A stretch of DNA of 64,000 nt from Pseudophaeomoniella oleicola (GCA_003868215.1 QWDQ01000020.1:1-64000), one strand, 5' to 3'. Counted from the stretch's first letter, positions 34,738 to 45,924 are shown. The notes: a model not told the origin generated them from the letters alone. Numbers and translations are program-made.

Positions 34738-37511
34738 ATGGGGACAGCTACAACAGCAGCCGACCAACAGATGGTCAAGAAGCCTCACGCCTGCGCGTTT
34801 GAGGGTTGCGACAAAAGCTTTACCCGGGCCGAACATTTGCGCAGACATGCGTTGAATCACAAATATGATGACACCTGCTGTCAACGGTGCGGCGTACATT
34901 TCAATCGTCCTGACCTTCTCTGTGGGTGTCCCCCGGTCAAATATCGAAGAGAGACTAACATATCTTAGCACGGCATATGACTCGACACGCTAAGAGAGAC
35001 GAGGAGGCCGGAGGACCTGGGCTGGGTGTCCTAGAGACAAGGAAAAGAGCGAGACGTGCGTCAGATGGAAAAATCATCGAAAAGCCATCCAAGCGTATGC
35101 TCAGAGTAGGACTATCGACCACCAAAGAGATAACACCTACAGACCGAGATTCTGTGCAAAGTCAAGTCCGAACGCCTCCACAAGTACCAGTATCACCTCC
35201 ACCGTCGTTTGGAAGTTCCGCATCCTACGATACCGCCATCATTGACAACAATACAAACGAAGTTATATTGGGGAGCGCCGAAGAACACCTACACCAACAT
35301 GATAATCCCTTTCAAAATGGCCGCGGATTGTTGGGTCTGGAATCCTCGTGGCCTCCGGATGCGGGTACCTCCATGGCAAATGATCTCTTCGAAGACGTCT
35401 TCAATGCAGATACAGCAAGCTCCTTCAATCAACCGTTCACGACCATGAGCAATTACCATTGGTTATTTGAAGCTTCTTCCATGAAAGAAGCGTTTTATAC
35501 GGAAGACTATTCCAATGCCCCGCCTCTAGATGCTCTCTTACAGCCTTCGACCAACCAATATTGGTCACCACCGACAGATCCGTCTTCGACTTCTACATCA
35601 ACATTCGTTGACCAGGGCAAACACCCAAGTGCATTACCACACCTTCCATCGCCTTGTGAAGAGCAGTCAATCATTGCCTCATTCCCTCCTACGCTAGCTG
35701 ATGACACCGCAAGCCATCGCCTCTTGCACAGTATCGATGTGCCAATCTCTCAGCATTCGGCAACATCTGTGCAAGCTTCTGCATTGAGATCTCCGGCACA
35801 GTCTGAAGAGGCCCACGTTCATCACTCAGCGCAAGTGGACAACCGAGGATCTCCTGTAAATGGTGATATTGATTGGATGGGTGTCGATACCACAGACCGT
35901 GGGACACGTCGATCGCTACCAGTTATCACAAATGTCGTCCGCAGTGCAGTTATCGACCTTATCAACGACGCTCTACCGATCACACTACAGGGCAACCAAA
36001 TTGATGCAGACTCTCCTCTCCTCACACTGTCAGCTATGCAAGAGTACTCCGATCTCTTCTGGACACGTTTCAATACAGCTTACCCATTGCTACATCAAGC
36101 GACGTTCGACCTTTCTCAAATTCAGCCACTACTAGCCATTTCTGTACTTCTGCTAGGCGCGACTTACAGTACAAGGGATGCTCACCAGATGGCAGTCGGA
36201 ATACATGACATCATCCGCCCCCGGATTTTCTCCCATCCATCTTTCGCAGCTCAGCCAGATCTTTGGGTCTTGCAAGTGATCTTGCTTACTGAATGCTTTG
36301 GTAAATCCCGGGCAGGCCTAAAACAGCACGACATGTCACACCTTTTCCACGGCATGCTCATCAATCTCATACGCAGAAGCGACTGCCAAAGCATAATTAC
36401 CCAACCCACGCAGTCTATACCTCCCGAGGCTTCACTCGACACGGAATGGCGCTCTGCGATGGTAGCTGAGTCCCGAAAACGGCTTGCATTCCTCTGTTTT
36501 CTATGGGATGTTCAACACGCTCAGCTGTTCGGTCAATCCTTGTGTATGTCTGCATTTGAATTGAGGTCAACGCTTCCATGCGATTCCACGACATGGGAAG
36601 CCTCAACCCCGGAAGAGTGGCTGAGACAATCGCGCCGTGAGAGTAGTCACAACTCTTTCCTAAAAGTATTGAAAGGTTACATTACTCCCGCTACATGCTC
36701 GAGGCCCCACCACCTAAATGCACTTTCCCGCATCCTCCTCTTACACGGGCTTATGTCCGTTGCCTGGGACTTGCGACGAAGGGATCAGACAAGCCTAGGC
36801 GCTGATGGAGATGCTGCGGGTACCTGGAAAGCACGCATTGCTAAGTCGTACGATTTATGGCTTACCGATTTCGATGCAGATTGTCTGAACATGAAACTGA
36901 ACTTGATGTATGATTTACGGAAGTTCACGGGTCTGAAAACGGCTACGCATGCCATATACCATGCTGCGCATATTGTCTTGAACGTGGAAGTCCTCGACCT
37001 GCAAATTGCTGCCGGAGCACCGCACATCCTAGGCAAAAAGGTGTGCCAGAATGACTATGAACGATCACGCAGGGTCATGGAGCAGTGGATAAACGAGGAT
37101 GTGCGAGGCGCTGCTAAAGCTGCTTGGCATGCCTCTCGTATTGTTTCCGATGCTGTTATGAATATGAACGACTGGGATGATAATGACGTTTTCCATTATC
37201 CTTGGTGCCTCTACCTCGCAACCTTGGTGTGTTGGGCATTCCACCTCCCTTCACCGGTGAATGCGCACCACGCCATCGGAAGGAGACTCGAGGACGGTTC
37301 ATACGATGGAAAGGATGAAATGACGTCGCTGGTCGTCGGCATGACATCCTGCAAGTCGGTGGACGATTTATCGAGCTTGGCCGGCAAATTCGATACGACT
37401 GGTCTCACGAACATCATGAGCAAACAGCTTGCGACCGTAAGATGGGCCATAGTGCATGACGCAATGAAGGTGCTGAGCCAACTCCCTATGATGGGAGTTG
37501 GGAAAGCGTGA
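34738..37511 (+). CDS. hxnR: HxnR-like C2H2 transcription factor, nicotinate pathway regulator
   Basis: Exons 34738-34921 and 34969-37511 encode 908 residues. Two C2H2 zinc fingers sit at the N-terminus: Cys19, Cys24, His37, His41 and Cys48, Cys51, His64, His68. The second is completed only by splicing, which supports the 47 bp intron. A basic patch (ETRKRARRASDGK, about 84-96) may be a nuclear signal. A long Ser/Pro-rich linker leads to the fungal-specific factor domain (about 390-750, with YSDLFWTRFNTAYPLLH). This C2H2 plus fungal_trans architecture is that of HxnR, the pathway-specific activator of hxn genes in A. nidulans. An upstream GTG-led frame was not used because an ATG lies three codons in. 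Target binding sites cannot be named from this sequence. Confidence 0.87.
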
Positions 37512-38440
37512 GGTTGTTATGTATTATCTGTTTACTGAAAGGATTAGCATGGTGTTTTGCTTGGTCATCTTGGAGGAGAGGGATTTGCTATAATCGATTC
37601 TTGAGAGATTTACAAATCTTGTATCTTGATGTTAATTAAGTAATTGCTACAGAAGACTGGTAACAATGTTTAGCATTCAATAGCTACAATCTAGTTTGAT
37701 ATGTACTGACTGAGCAGTTGTTGAGAAAACAAAGCAGCCAGAACATCGGTACTTGAAGCATCGATGATTTATTAGTCGGCCTCTACGTAGTAAGAAATAT
37801 ATTCTTGCAGTCATCCCATCATTAATTAATACCACTCAATCAAAACACCGTCTTCTGGCCCTTTCAATAACGAACCACACCAAAGCAACGAGAATAGCCA
37901 CCTTGAATCTTTCCGGGAGACATACAATCGTACATCTGCATCAAGTTCCTGACAAAAGACAAATAGGACAAAGAAATTGTTGCGACTTGGGCATCTCTCT
38001 AACCAGATCCTCCCGCGTTAACTTATTACTGAGATAAACCGATAAGATTTCGGATTTATTGGCGGTGGTGGCGGTCGTGATTTGTGGCTGAAAGATAATT
38101 CTTTCTTTATCCTCACCACCATCTCAATCGTTGTCTATCCATCAAGGACATCTACATAAAGCAATCCTGCATATTCGATACATCAACAACACTGATACAC
38201 ATCCCTCATTGCTGCTATCTATCACTCTGTTCGTCACCCAGTATCTAGATTCACTTGTCACAGAATCGATAAGAGCAGAATCTCATCTCACTATCACTCA
38301 TCAATCATCTTATCGAGATCATCGTTCCCCCCCACCGTTCGTGATGCTGGCTCCATCCATGTATCATCATAAGATCCCTGGCCTTGGATCTTAGATAGCC
38401 GAAGGAATCATTTCCTCTTCAACTACTCCTCCTAGGGATC
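37512..38440. other. Intergenic region and 5' leader of Zn2Cys6 gene
   Basis: About 930 bp. The distal half is AT-rich 3' flank of hxnR. The proximal 300 bp is a pyrimidine/AC-rich leader typical of fungal 5' UTRs and includes a short upstream ORF (38344-38394). Confidence 0.5.
38344..38394 (+). promoter_or_regulatory. Upstream ORF in the leader of the Zn2Cys6 gene
   Basis: An ATG at 38344 opens a 16-codon frame ending in TAG at 38394, 46 bases before the main start at 38441. It contains a second in-frame ATG. If the transcript begins upstream, as the leader composition suggests, this small frame would lower or condition translation of the regulator. Position and frame are seen; function is inferred. 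Confidence 0.45.
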
Positions 38441-40018
38441 ATGACATCGCTACCTGCTGAAGAGCTCGTAGAGCTTGGCAGACCTAAGCGGCGGATTCAC
38501 AAACGGACAGGCACAGTCAGACGTCGGACCGGTTGTCTGACTTGTCGAAATCGTCGGAAGAAATGTGACGAGGTCTACCCAATCTGCGGTCACTGTACCC
38601 GGCTCAATCTCGTCTGCAAACGAGAAAACCCTCGAGCGGTGCTGGTCGACGAACAGTCTTTATCCAACTTGGATAGGGAGTCAAGTAGAGCGGATTCAAA
38701 TACAGCTGAGTCTGATATGAGCACCATGGTGATACCGAGAGCAGCTCCTGCCATGGATATCAATTCCATCATAGATACCCGGCAAGGGAGCAACAAACGC
38801 TTCTTCATGAAATATTACGTTCAGATCCTTACGACTCTCATCACCACCAACCAGGAGAACAACTGCTTCCTTTCGATCTTCATACCCATGGCTGCTGACT
38901 CCGAAGCCGTCTCTTCAGCTCTGGTGGCATGGTCGTCTATGCATCTCTCCCGATTTGATTCTTCGTATACTGTCCCAGCTCTAGAGTATCAGTCTAATGC
39001 ACTTAGCGCAGTGGCTGGAGCTCTATGTCCTATGTCGACTACGCCTCAGGATCCAGACTCGACCTTGGCTGCAGCACTTATCCTATGCTCTATCGAGACT
39101 AGTCTCGGTGACACTTCTGGTCGATGGTACGATCACCTGATCGGAGCACGCTATATTATCCAAACTGCTCGCTCCACTGGTCCCAACGGCCGGACACTTC
39201 AGGGCGTTGAGCACTTCATGCAAACGATGGACGGGCAATGGCTGTTGAGCGATTTCGCATATCACGACGTACTCGGAAGCGTCGCCTTGGGATGTCCACC
39301 ATTGATACGTGGCGCTTATTGGTTCAAGGAACATGAGGTAACTCTTGATACTTATGCAGGAGTAGGGTCGCAGATCCTAGGGTGGCTGAGCGAGATCTCA
39401 TGTCTTCCCAGTCCGGGTTCTGATCTGATCTCACCTGCCGACAGCCAACCAGACAGCCGGGAGACATCCGTGGATACGCTGAGCAGTTCATCAGTGTCCG
39501 AAGACACGCCTTCAGAGACAAGTGAACGCGATATTGCCGCACGGGCAAGGAGTCTTGAAAGAGCCCTGAAGGACTGGACTCCGCCAGAGGGCCCTAACAA
39601 GCTTCTGCAAGAACTTGCCCTCTCATATAAGGCATCAGCATTAATCTATCTCTACCGGACAATTCGCGCCGTTGCTCCCGCTATGACCGAGGTCCTGAAT
39701 CACAAGATCGCCACCTACGTCGATGAGACTCTCAAGCACGTCAAAAGGATTCCCGTGAACGCTTTGCCCGAGTGTGCATTACCATTTCCTCTGTTCATGG
39801 CAGGTGGTGATACTATGGATCCGGAATTCACCCTATACATACGGGACAGGTTACAGCATATACTGGAATATCGCGGCTTTGGTAACTGTCAATCCATCAT
39901 TGACGCTTTGGAAGAGCTTTGGAGGCTGAAGAGCTCTGGACATAAAGGTCCCTCGGGAGCACCTGTGGACTGGATGGATGTTATTCGAGCAAAGAAGTGG
40001 AAGCTGCCTCTTTTCTGA
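38441..40018 (+). CDS. Zn2Cys6 fungal transcription factor
   Basis: One exon encodes 525 residues. The binuclear zinc cluster is at the N-terminus: Cys32, Cys35, Cys42, Cys49, Cys52 and Cys59 with the usual basic RNRRKK between the second and third cysteines. Basic residues before it (PKRRIHKRTG, VRRRTG) would aid DNA contact. The remainder resembles the fungal_trans_2 (PF11951-type) regulatory domain, with a Ser/Thr-rich insertion at about 335-365. Targets are unknown. It lies immediately beyond hxnR in the same direction and could be a co-regulator or an unrelated flanking gene. No orthologue in the A. nidulans hxn set is known to me. Confidence 0.9.
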   Translation: MTSLPAEELVELGRPKRRIHKRTGTVRRRTGCLTCRNRRKKCDEVYPICGHCTRLNLVCKRENPRAVLVDEQSLSNLDRESSRADSNTAESDMSTMVIPRAAPAMDINSIIDTRQGSNKRFFMKYYVQILTTLITTNQENNCFLSIFIPMAADSEAVSSALVAWSSMHLSRFDSSYTVPALEYQSNALSAVAGALCPMSTTPQDPDSTLAAALILCSIETSLGDTSGRWYDHLIGARYIIQTARSTGPNGRTLQGVEHFMQTMDGQWLLSDFAYHDVLGSVALGCPPLIRGAYWFKEHEVTLDTYAGVGSQILGWLSEISCLPSPGSDLISPADSQPDSRETSVDTLSSSSVSEDTPSETSERDIAARARSLERALKDWTPPEGPNKLLQELALSYKASALIYLYRTIRAVAPAMTEVLNHKIATYVDETLKHVKRIPVNALPECALPFPLFMAGGDTMDPEFTLYIRDRLQHILEYRGFGNCQSIIDALEELWRLKSSGHKGPSGAPVDWMDVIRAKKWKLPLF

Positions 40019-41355
40019 GATGGAGAGCACAGTGGCTCAGCAACGCCATGATACCAATTGCATAGCTGGGCACAGGCATCAAATCTACACATTGACTCCA
40101 TCAAGAAGCCAGTGAACACACGCTCAATATACCCGGAGCAAGGCCGCTGAGAATAAACAGCCAGCCATGACCACAAATTCCACGAGCGCAGCCGGAAACC
40201 GTCCGCCCAAGCAAGACTCATGTCCCGCTGACTCATGTTAGAAGGTTATCCAACACCGTCGATTATCGTGGACTACCATGTGTCAATCCGATGGACCCAA
40301 GCAGCGAATCACCGCACTGTATGATGATCAACGAAGAAACGAACCGAAGGCCACGACGTTGATAAATGCATGAACGACCAGCCAGTGCAACCTATCCCTC
40401 AACCAGCCGTGTTGATCATCTCTACGGTCCGGTACTAATCCACCTTTCCACCACCACCAACGCTCTATCACGCGCCACTGGTGTAATGAAGTGGAATAGA
40501 GCATGTACCGCATATGGTTGGTAGCTTACCACCCCAGAATCCACAGTTGGCAGGCCTCATCGTGTATGAAAATCCAAGACTTTGAAAGAGACAGGAGGCT
40601 CGCAGACGAAACATCGGTAGGTAGAAGGCCGACGATGAGAGAAGAGATGAGAGGAGATCTAGATACATGACATACAAAAATACTAGATAGAATTTCTGCG
40701 TCGTGCTTTTTTATATATTAGATGTACATTTACCTACCAATACCAATATATTTATTTATTTTTTGTATATCTACCTATCTACCTAGGTATCTATCTTAGC
40801 TGATTAATAGAAAGGATTACATGGTAGTTATACTGTAATAATATCCAGAAGAAGAAGAGGGAGGGAGGAAGAAGGGAAAAGGGAAAAAGGGGGGGGGGGA
40901 AAGTAAGTTTTGGATTTATCAGAGGACGTAGGTAAGGTTACGCAGTTGCTATTTACATTTCACAAGTATTAGATTCATCATGAGGCCGGCAGGTTGAATG
41001 AAATGATAGCTAGCCCTATTGTCTGGTCTGTCGTTCATTTATTCGCTACAATACTATTGATATCATGGATAGCAAGAGACAACGACGATAAAAGTTGTCT
41101 AAAACCTGGCCTACCCTACACTACACTACATTTGAGATCCCTAATAACCTGGAAGGCAAAGGTAGTATGCTCAGCTCCAAGAGTCTTTCTTGTCTTTCCT
41201 TTCGAGTCATGTCTGACTGATGTAAGAGTGGATGGATGTTGTACAGATCAAGGTCTTCAAATCTCGCCATGTTTAATTATCTTTGGGAGGGAGGACCACG
41301 ATTTCGAAGGTGCAAGATAGATTATGCCATGAACGTATCGATTGGTGAGAGTAGT
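40019..41355. other. Convergent intergenic region, boundary to core genes
   Basis: About 1.3 kb between converging genes (Zn2Cys6 factor and RPN5). AT-rich and TACCTA-type strings around 40690-40800, then a polypurine tract. Small frames on both strands have no recognisable family. It separates the accessory half of the window from the conserved half. Confidence 0.5.
40847..40903. repeat. 57-bp polypurine tract with an 11-G run
   Basis: An unbroken purine stretch on the plus strand runs from 40847 to 40903 and includes 11 consecutive G (40889-40899). Such tracts can form triplex DNA or G-rich secondary structure and are unstable in replication and sequencing. Confidence 0.85.
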
Positions 41356-42975
41356 TTAGTGAGCTTTGCCTGTCGCCGGTACTGGCTGGATCCTGGCCAT
41401 CATCTCTTCCTTGGTGATCAAGTGGTCGATCCTTTCAAGCAATCCCAACAAGCCTTTCACGCTGCCACTCCATTCATTCAAGACATCATCAGCATCTCTC
41501 TTCTTCTCGAAGCTGACTGTTCTTGCTGGTCGGTCGATTCTAGCGTAGATTGTTTTGTTTGTGACAAGGTCCGAGATATACTTCTCCGTCTCTTCCTCTG
41601 AAAGATCCAAGAGCGTAGTCAGACGAGGGAAGGTGATGCGAGTATAGTATTTAGCGATCACCCGGACATTGTGTTCGATAACCCGGTTCCGGAGAGCGAG
41701 GAATCGACTGTGAGCCTTTTCGTCTTTTCCTGACTCTGACTCAGAAGCCGCAAAAACGTCAGTAGAACAAAGATGTGGTCCAAACTCTTCAGAGACCATC
41801 GGCCATCGCATGAGTTCAGGGACAGTGAAGAGCTTTAGAAGCGCGGCTTCCTTGGGGACTTGGTCGTTCCTTGAATCCTTGTGAATACGGTGAAGTAGAT
41901 CCGACTGTTCATTATCGTAAGGAGCAAGGATGATGTAGTAGATGACGCGTTGCAAGACGGCACGAAGCTGTTCAGGGTTCTCCTCGACCGACTCTGTATC
42001 CAGGACTTGTCGATAATGCTTGCACACTTCGAGATACTTGTCGTCATGTTTTGCAAGCGTTATCTGCTGCTCGAAATATCGCAACTTCAGATCTGTCACA
42101 TCATCTTCTGGCTCAATAGGAGCATCGTCTGCAGATCGCTTCTTTTCGGCTTCTTCTCGTTCCTTTCGCTCCCTTTCCAACTGCTCCGTTGTCTTCTTGG
42201 GCTTCCTTGCAAAATATTTTGTGCCAATCTTCCTACTCAGAATTGAAGCTTGAGTCCAGTCACCCTTCTCTATGCACAATGCGACTTGTTCGAGAATGAA
42301 CTCCGTCTTCTCTCGTCTGGTCATAGAACCAAAGGTCTCAACCTGTAGCTCGCATAAAATATCGGCCGCAGAATTGAGGTCACCCTGCTGTTTCTTGATG
42401 TCTGAAAGGATGCGTGTGACTCGGGCGCGTTCGACTTCCACAAAGATCTGGACAGGTTAGCTCCTCCTCATAAGATGCGCGCCTTACGTACCTTTCCCTC
42501 AGTCACCGTCCTCAATGTCTCAATGACCGATAACTTTGTGTCTAGGGCTGGTGTATCATCAAGAAAACTCATCACGACTTGCACCATTTTTGTGGTAGCT
42601 TGCTTGAGCTGTCCATGCTTTTTGGAAAGCAACTGGACTTGCTCATTGAGCAGTCCCCAATCTCCTGATTCTTTACATAGAGTGACAATGGATACCAGCA
42701 CTCTAGATGTAGTGGCGAGATCTGAAGCCTGCATCACCGTTAGACATCAAGCCTGCCCTAGAAAGCGTCCACATACCTGTCTTGCTTGTTTCTCTAGGAC
42801 GAGAAGCTTGTCGATGGCACTTTGGATATTACTCTAGGTCTGCTGTTAGCTGGAGAATCCGCATAGTTATCGGTCTGACCGAACAGACCTTCGCTAGCTG
42901 CTCTGCCTCAGGTATGATCCTGTCCGCATCTTTCGAGTAGTCCTTCTCGGGCTTGAACAACGCCCCGTCAGACAT
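41356..42975 (-). CDS. rpn5: 26S proteasome regulatory subunit RPN5 (PSMD12)
   Basis: Four exons (42889-42975, 42777-42833, 42492-42728, 41356-42447) encode 490 residues. The protein is an all-helical repeat scaffold ending in a PCI domain, with the family strings EILCELQVET-type (here DILCELQVETFG), YYNQ-like helices and the PCI winged helix RVIAKYYTRITFPRLTTLLDL. RPN5 is part of the proteasome lid and holds the deubiquitinase RPN11 in place. A charged insertion (EQLERERKEREEAEKK) in the middle is usual for fungal forms. The first donor is GTCTGT rather than GTRAGT but gives an in-phase join to SNIQSAIDKLL. Strong housekeeping gene. Confidence 0.93.
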
Positions 42976-43533
42976 TGTGGCGGTCGAAAGTCGTAAAAGT
43001 GATAGAGATCGTCAGCGCTACCGAAGGTTACGTATTGCAAGGCGAGATGTAAGTAGTGGTCAATACGTAGAGAATCGTGGAAGGAAATGAGCAAAGTAGG
43101 AGCTTAGAAGTTGATTGTTGCGACGCAATCGTTGAATGATGCAGCGGAATCCTTACGCAGCTCCGGCCGCCTTGAACGTCGGTCTTGGCAGGGACCCAAT
43201 TGTCTAACCTAAGTCACTGACCACATCGTACTCGCTATCTAAAGCATGAGAGGTTCACATTACTAGCAGCAGTTGCAAGATCAAATTATCCGAAAATGTC
43301 GTCTAACATCACAGGTCATTTGAATTCGCCTTTAGGCATGCTTTGAAATCTCGCAAGAGGGCGTCGCAAATGCATTTGGACGGCGGCACTAATAACTCGC
43401 AACGCTTCCTGTAGGTACTCACAGAACAATGGACGAGTCAACGACATCAAGTCCATCCTGATTGGCGACTGAAATGCTATCTTTCAATATCTTACATAAA
43501 AGTACAGAAGGAAATACTGTACAAGCGTCGTCA
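42976..43533. other. RPN5 promoter and SLS1 3' flank
   Basis: About 560 bp between two minus-strand genes. It should contain the RPN5 promoter. No proteasome control element (PACE, GGTGGCAAA) was noticed on either strand. Confidence 0.4.
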
Positions 43534-45924
43534 CTACCTTCCCAACGTTGATGCGAATTCTTCGGCTCTCTGTATGAAGTCGACGATTCCCTTAGGGTTC
43601 TTCGGAGAGACAGCCAGGCTAGAGCCTTTTTTCCCTCGTTTGGAAAATTCTGAGCCATCCGTGGGTGACCGATGTGGCCCGAGCGTGAGCATTTTCCAGC
43701 GGGCAGTGTTTCCGAGTTCATATGTCGAATGACTTGCATACTGGAGAGATACTAGATCATCAAGTCGAAAATGCTCTGCTTCAACAACAGTAGAGGACTT
43801 GGCCATGTACTCAATGTCTCTACATTGTTGCTCGCTCTCAGGTACACCCGCCTTTATTGTTCCACCCTTTTCGCTTGGCTGTGAAAGTTCTTGGACCACG
43901 TTGAAAAGCTCAATGACGGGGATCGGTACCGGGAAACTGCATATTGGAGGGATCCTCGTTGGATATCTCGAAGATTTGGTAATCAAAGACATGATGTGTT
44001 GAACAAAATCAGAGTGCCTTTCCAAGTCGTAACGAATCCGAAAATTAAAGCGAACGTCGGTAGATGCATCTGGGAGTAGAAGATCAAAGTGATGACTGGA
44101 GAGGTGTGTATGTACGCTTTTCAACACAGGAGCATGCTCATTGGCCTTTGGTTGGGAAACGACAACGTGTATATCTGGGGCGTTCGACTTCGGGCTCTGC
44201 GCAGGAACAGGGGAGAAGACGATCTCTGTGTATCTCTCCCTGGCATCGAGTTTCTTATTCATTAATATCTGTGGCAGCCGGGGATAATGTCGTGCGAACG
44301 TTATTGGCCCGTGAGGCAGCTTCAGTAGCATCATAGCAGTCTGTGTTTTGGAAGCCTTGGGATTCCTGACTTGGTGCAGGAGTGTCTGGCCAAGGGAAGC
44401 TGAAATGTCTGTCGTGATGCCTGGAGTAGATGAAGTGGCATTGAACTGGCGCTGCAGTTTGGATCCAACAAATTCCATAAACCGTTTCTGGACAATGGCC
44501 CTACCCGGGGTTGCGTTTTCATTGTTGGCGAACCGAGAGAGCCGTTTCCAGGTGGTTGTCCTGCTTTGCGCCCACGGAATTTCATCGCTAGGTGCCACGT
44601 TAACCCAGTCAATATCGGCGAGGCCCCTTCTTGCCCAAACGACCGCCTCATCCGTGGTAGGTGCTTCTTGGCGTGTCAAATAGATCTCACGGAGGGCGCC
44701 ATCTACTTGATGGTTGTTCTCTGCATACGATGTAATGACCCATGTATCTGGAGTCTCTTTTGTGACGAGCAAAGAGTATCTTCGGCGCAGATATTGGATC
44801 AATTCTTCATCGAGTTCCTTTGCCGAAGTCTTCGTCAAGTGATTTGGCAATGCAACAGAACACTCCACCGTTGTGATACCATTGAGGACCTCTTCAATTT
44901 CTAATCTCAATGACTCAATGTTTTCGCTAGGTGCCGTAAGCTTCACGGTCTTCCCATCTGATGACACTGTCAATTCGGCCCCAGCATGTCGTACGATCCT
45001 GTCAAGGGTTCGACTTCGGATCTTCCGCAACAGCTCCGTCTTCCTTTCCCCTAGAGGGATGTCATGACTCTCTGTTTCACCGGCTGTCTTAAGTCCCCAG
45101 ATATCCTGCACTAAAATGGCAGCTAACGTTTGTTTCCCCCCTTTCCTGACCAGGAAAAGCAGTTTGGTGAGCTCTCTCGGTGATCTTTTGGACTCCCCAG
45201 ACCTCGCAAGCTTTCTTATTGGTTGCGAATATTGCCAAGCTATGTGCTCATCAATTGTTGAGCCCGTTTTGCTGATGCTTTCCCCGTTGTCGACTGTCTG
45301 GTCATGCTGTGAAACGCCCAACGCATTGGTGATGTAGTAGTGCAACTGTCGTTTGGAAAAGCCTTTCGAGAGAGTTTCGAGCAACTGCTTTCGTTGGGAA
45401 GACGGGATCAAGTTAGCATCTCCGGCGATGGTGTTCCTCAGACTATCGATGTTCCTGTGGACTTCTCCTGGAGTGAGTTTCTGGTCCACTTCGGGCACGA
45501 AGTCTTCGAGGGCCTCGTCCGCAGAGCCTTCTGGCTTTTGCTGTCGTTTATCTCGAACTCTTTCCGCATTCTTCAGCCTTGTTAGGCGCTTACTGGGTTC
45601 GTCGTCAACAATTATGATTTCAGCTGGTTTTCCTAGTCGTGGCATTCCAAGGTCGGCTCTTTTGTGCCGGACAGCATGCCCGCCAAGTCGCAGATGGACA
45701 TCGTATTTCTCTTTTCCTTGCTTGGCCTTCGGCGCTGGAGGTGTGCGAGCGTTCTCGGGGGCAGTTTCTGCTGGCTGCTCTGATACTGCTGAAGTAGAGC
45801 CATATCGCAAGCGAGTATTGTTGAGTACTTTTCGGGGAACACGATGGCTCAGACGCAATGAGTTCGCTATCCAATTAGCACATCTGCCACAGACAAATGC
45901 GTTCTCCCGCACAACAGGAAACAT
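43534..45924 (-). CDS. sls1: SLS1-like mitochondrial inner membrane regulator
   Basis: A single exon encodes 796 residues. The N-terminus (CGRCANWIANSLRLSHRVPRKV and following, rich in Arg, Ser and Asn) looks like a mitochondrial targeting region. The central part (HLRLGGHAVRHKR; KGFSKRQLHYYI; LTKLLFLVRKGG) fits the fungal Sls1 family. In yeast, Sls1 is a matrix-facing inner-membrane protein that couples mitochondrial transcription to translation and is needed for respiration. Similarity in this family is low outside a few blocks, so the name rests on overall layout and length. The start is the first ATG of the open frame. Confidence 0.75.
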   Translation of the reverse strand: MFPVVRENAFVCGRCANWIANSLRLSHRVPRKVLNNTRLRYGSTSAVSEQPAETAPENARTPPAPKAKQGKEKYDVHLRLGGHAVRHKRADLGMPRLGKPAEIIIVDDEPSKRLTRLKNAERVRDKRQQKPEGSADEALEDFVPEVDQKLTPGEVHRNIDSLRNTIAGDANLIPSSQRKQLLETLSKGFSKRQLHYYITNALGVSQHDQTVDNGESISKTGSTIDEHIAWQYSQPIRKLARSGESKRSPRELTKLLFLVRKGGKQTLAAILVQDIWGLKTAGETESHDIPLGERKTELLRKIRSRTLDRIVRHAGAELTVSSDGKTVKLTAPSENIESLRLEIEEVLNGITTVECSVALPNHLTKTSAKELDEELIQYLRRRYSLLVTKETPDTWVITSYAENNHQVDGALREIYLTRQEAPTTDEAVVWARRGLADIDWVNVAPSDEIPWAQSRTTTWKRLSRFANNENATPGRAIVQKRFMEFVGSKLQRQFNATSSTPGITTDISASLGQTLLHQVRNPKASKTQTAMMLLKLPHGPITFARHYPRLPQILMNKKLDARERYTEIVFSPVPAQSPKSNAPDIHVVVSQPKANEHAPVLKSVHTHLSSHHFDLLLPDASTDVRFNFRIRYDLERHSDFVQHIMSLITKSSRYPTRIPPICSFPVPIPVIELFNVVQELSQPSEKGGTIKAGVPESEQQCRDIEYMAKSSTVVEAEHFRLDDLVSLQYASHSTYELGNTARWKMLTLGPHRSPTDGSEFSKRGKKGSSLAVSPKNPKGIVDFIQRAEEFASTLGR

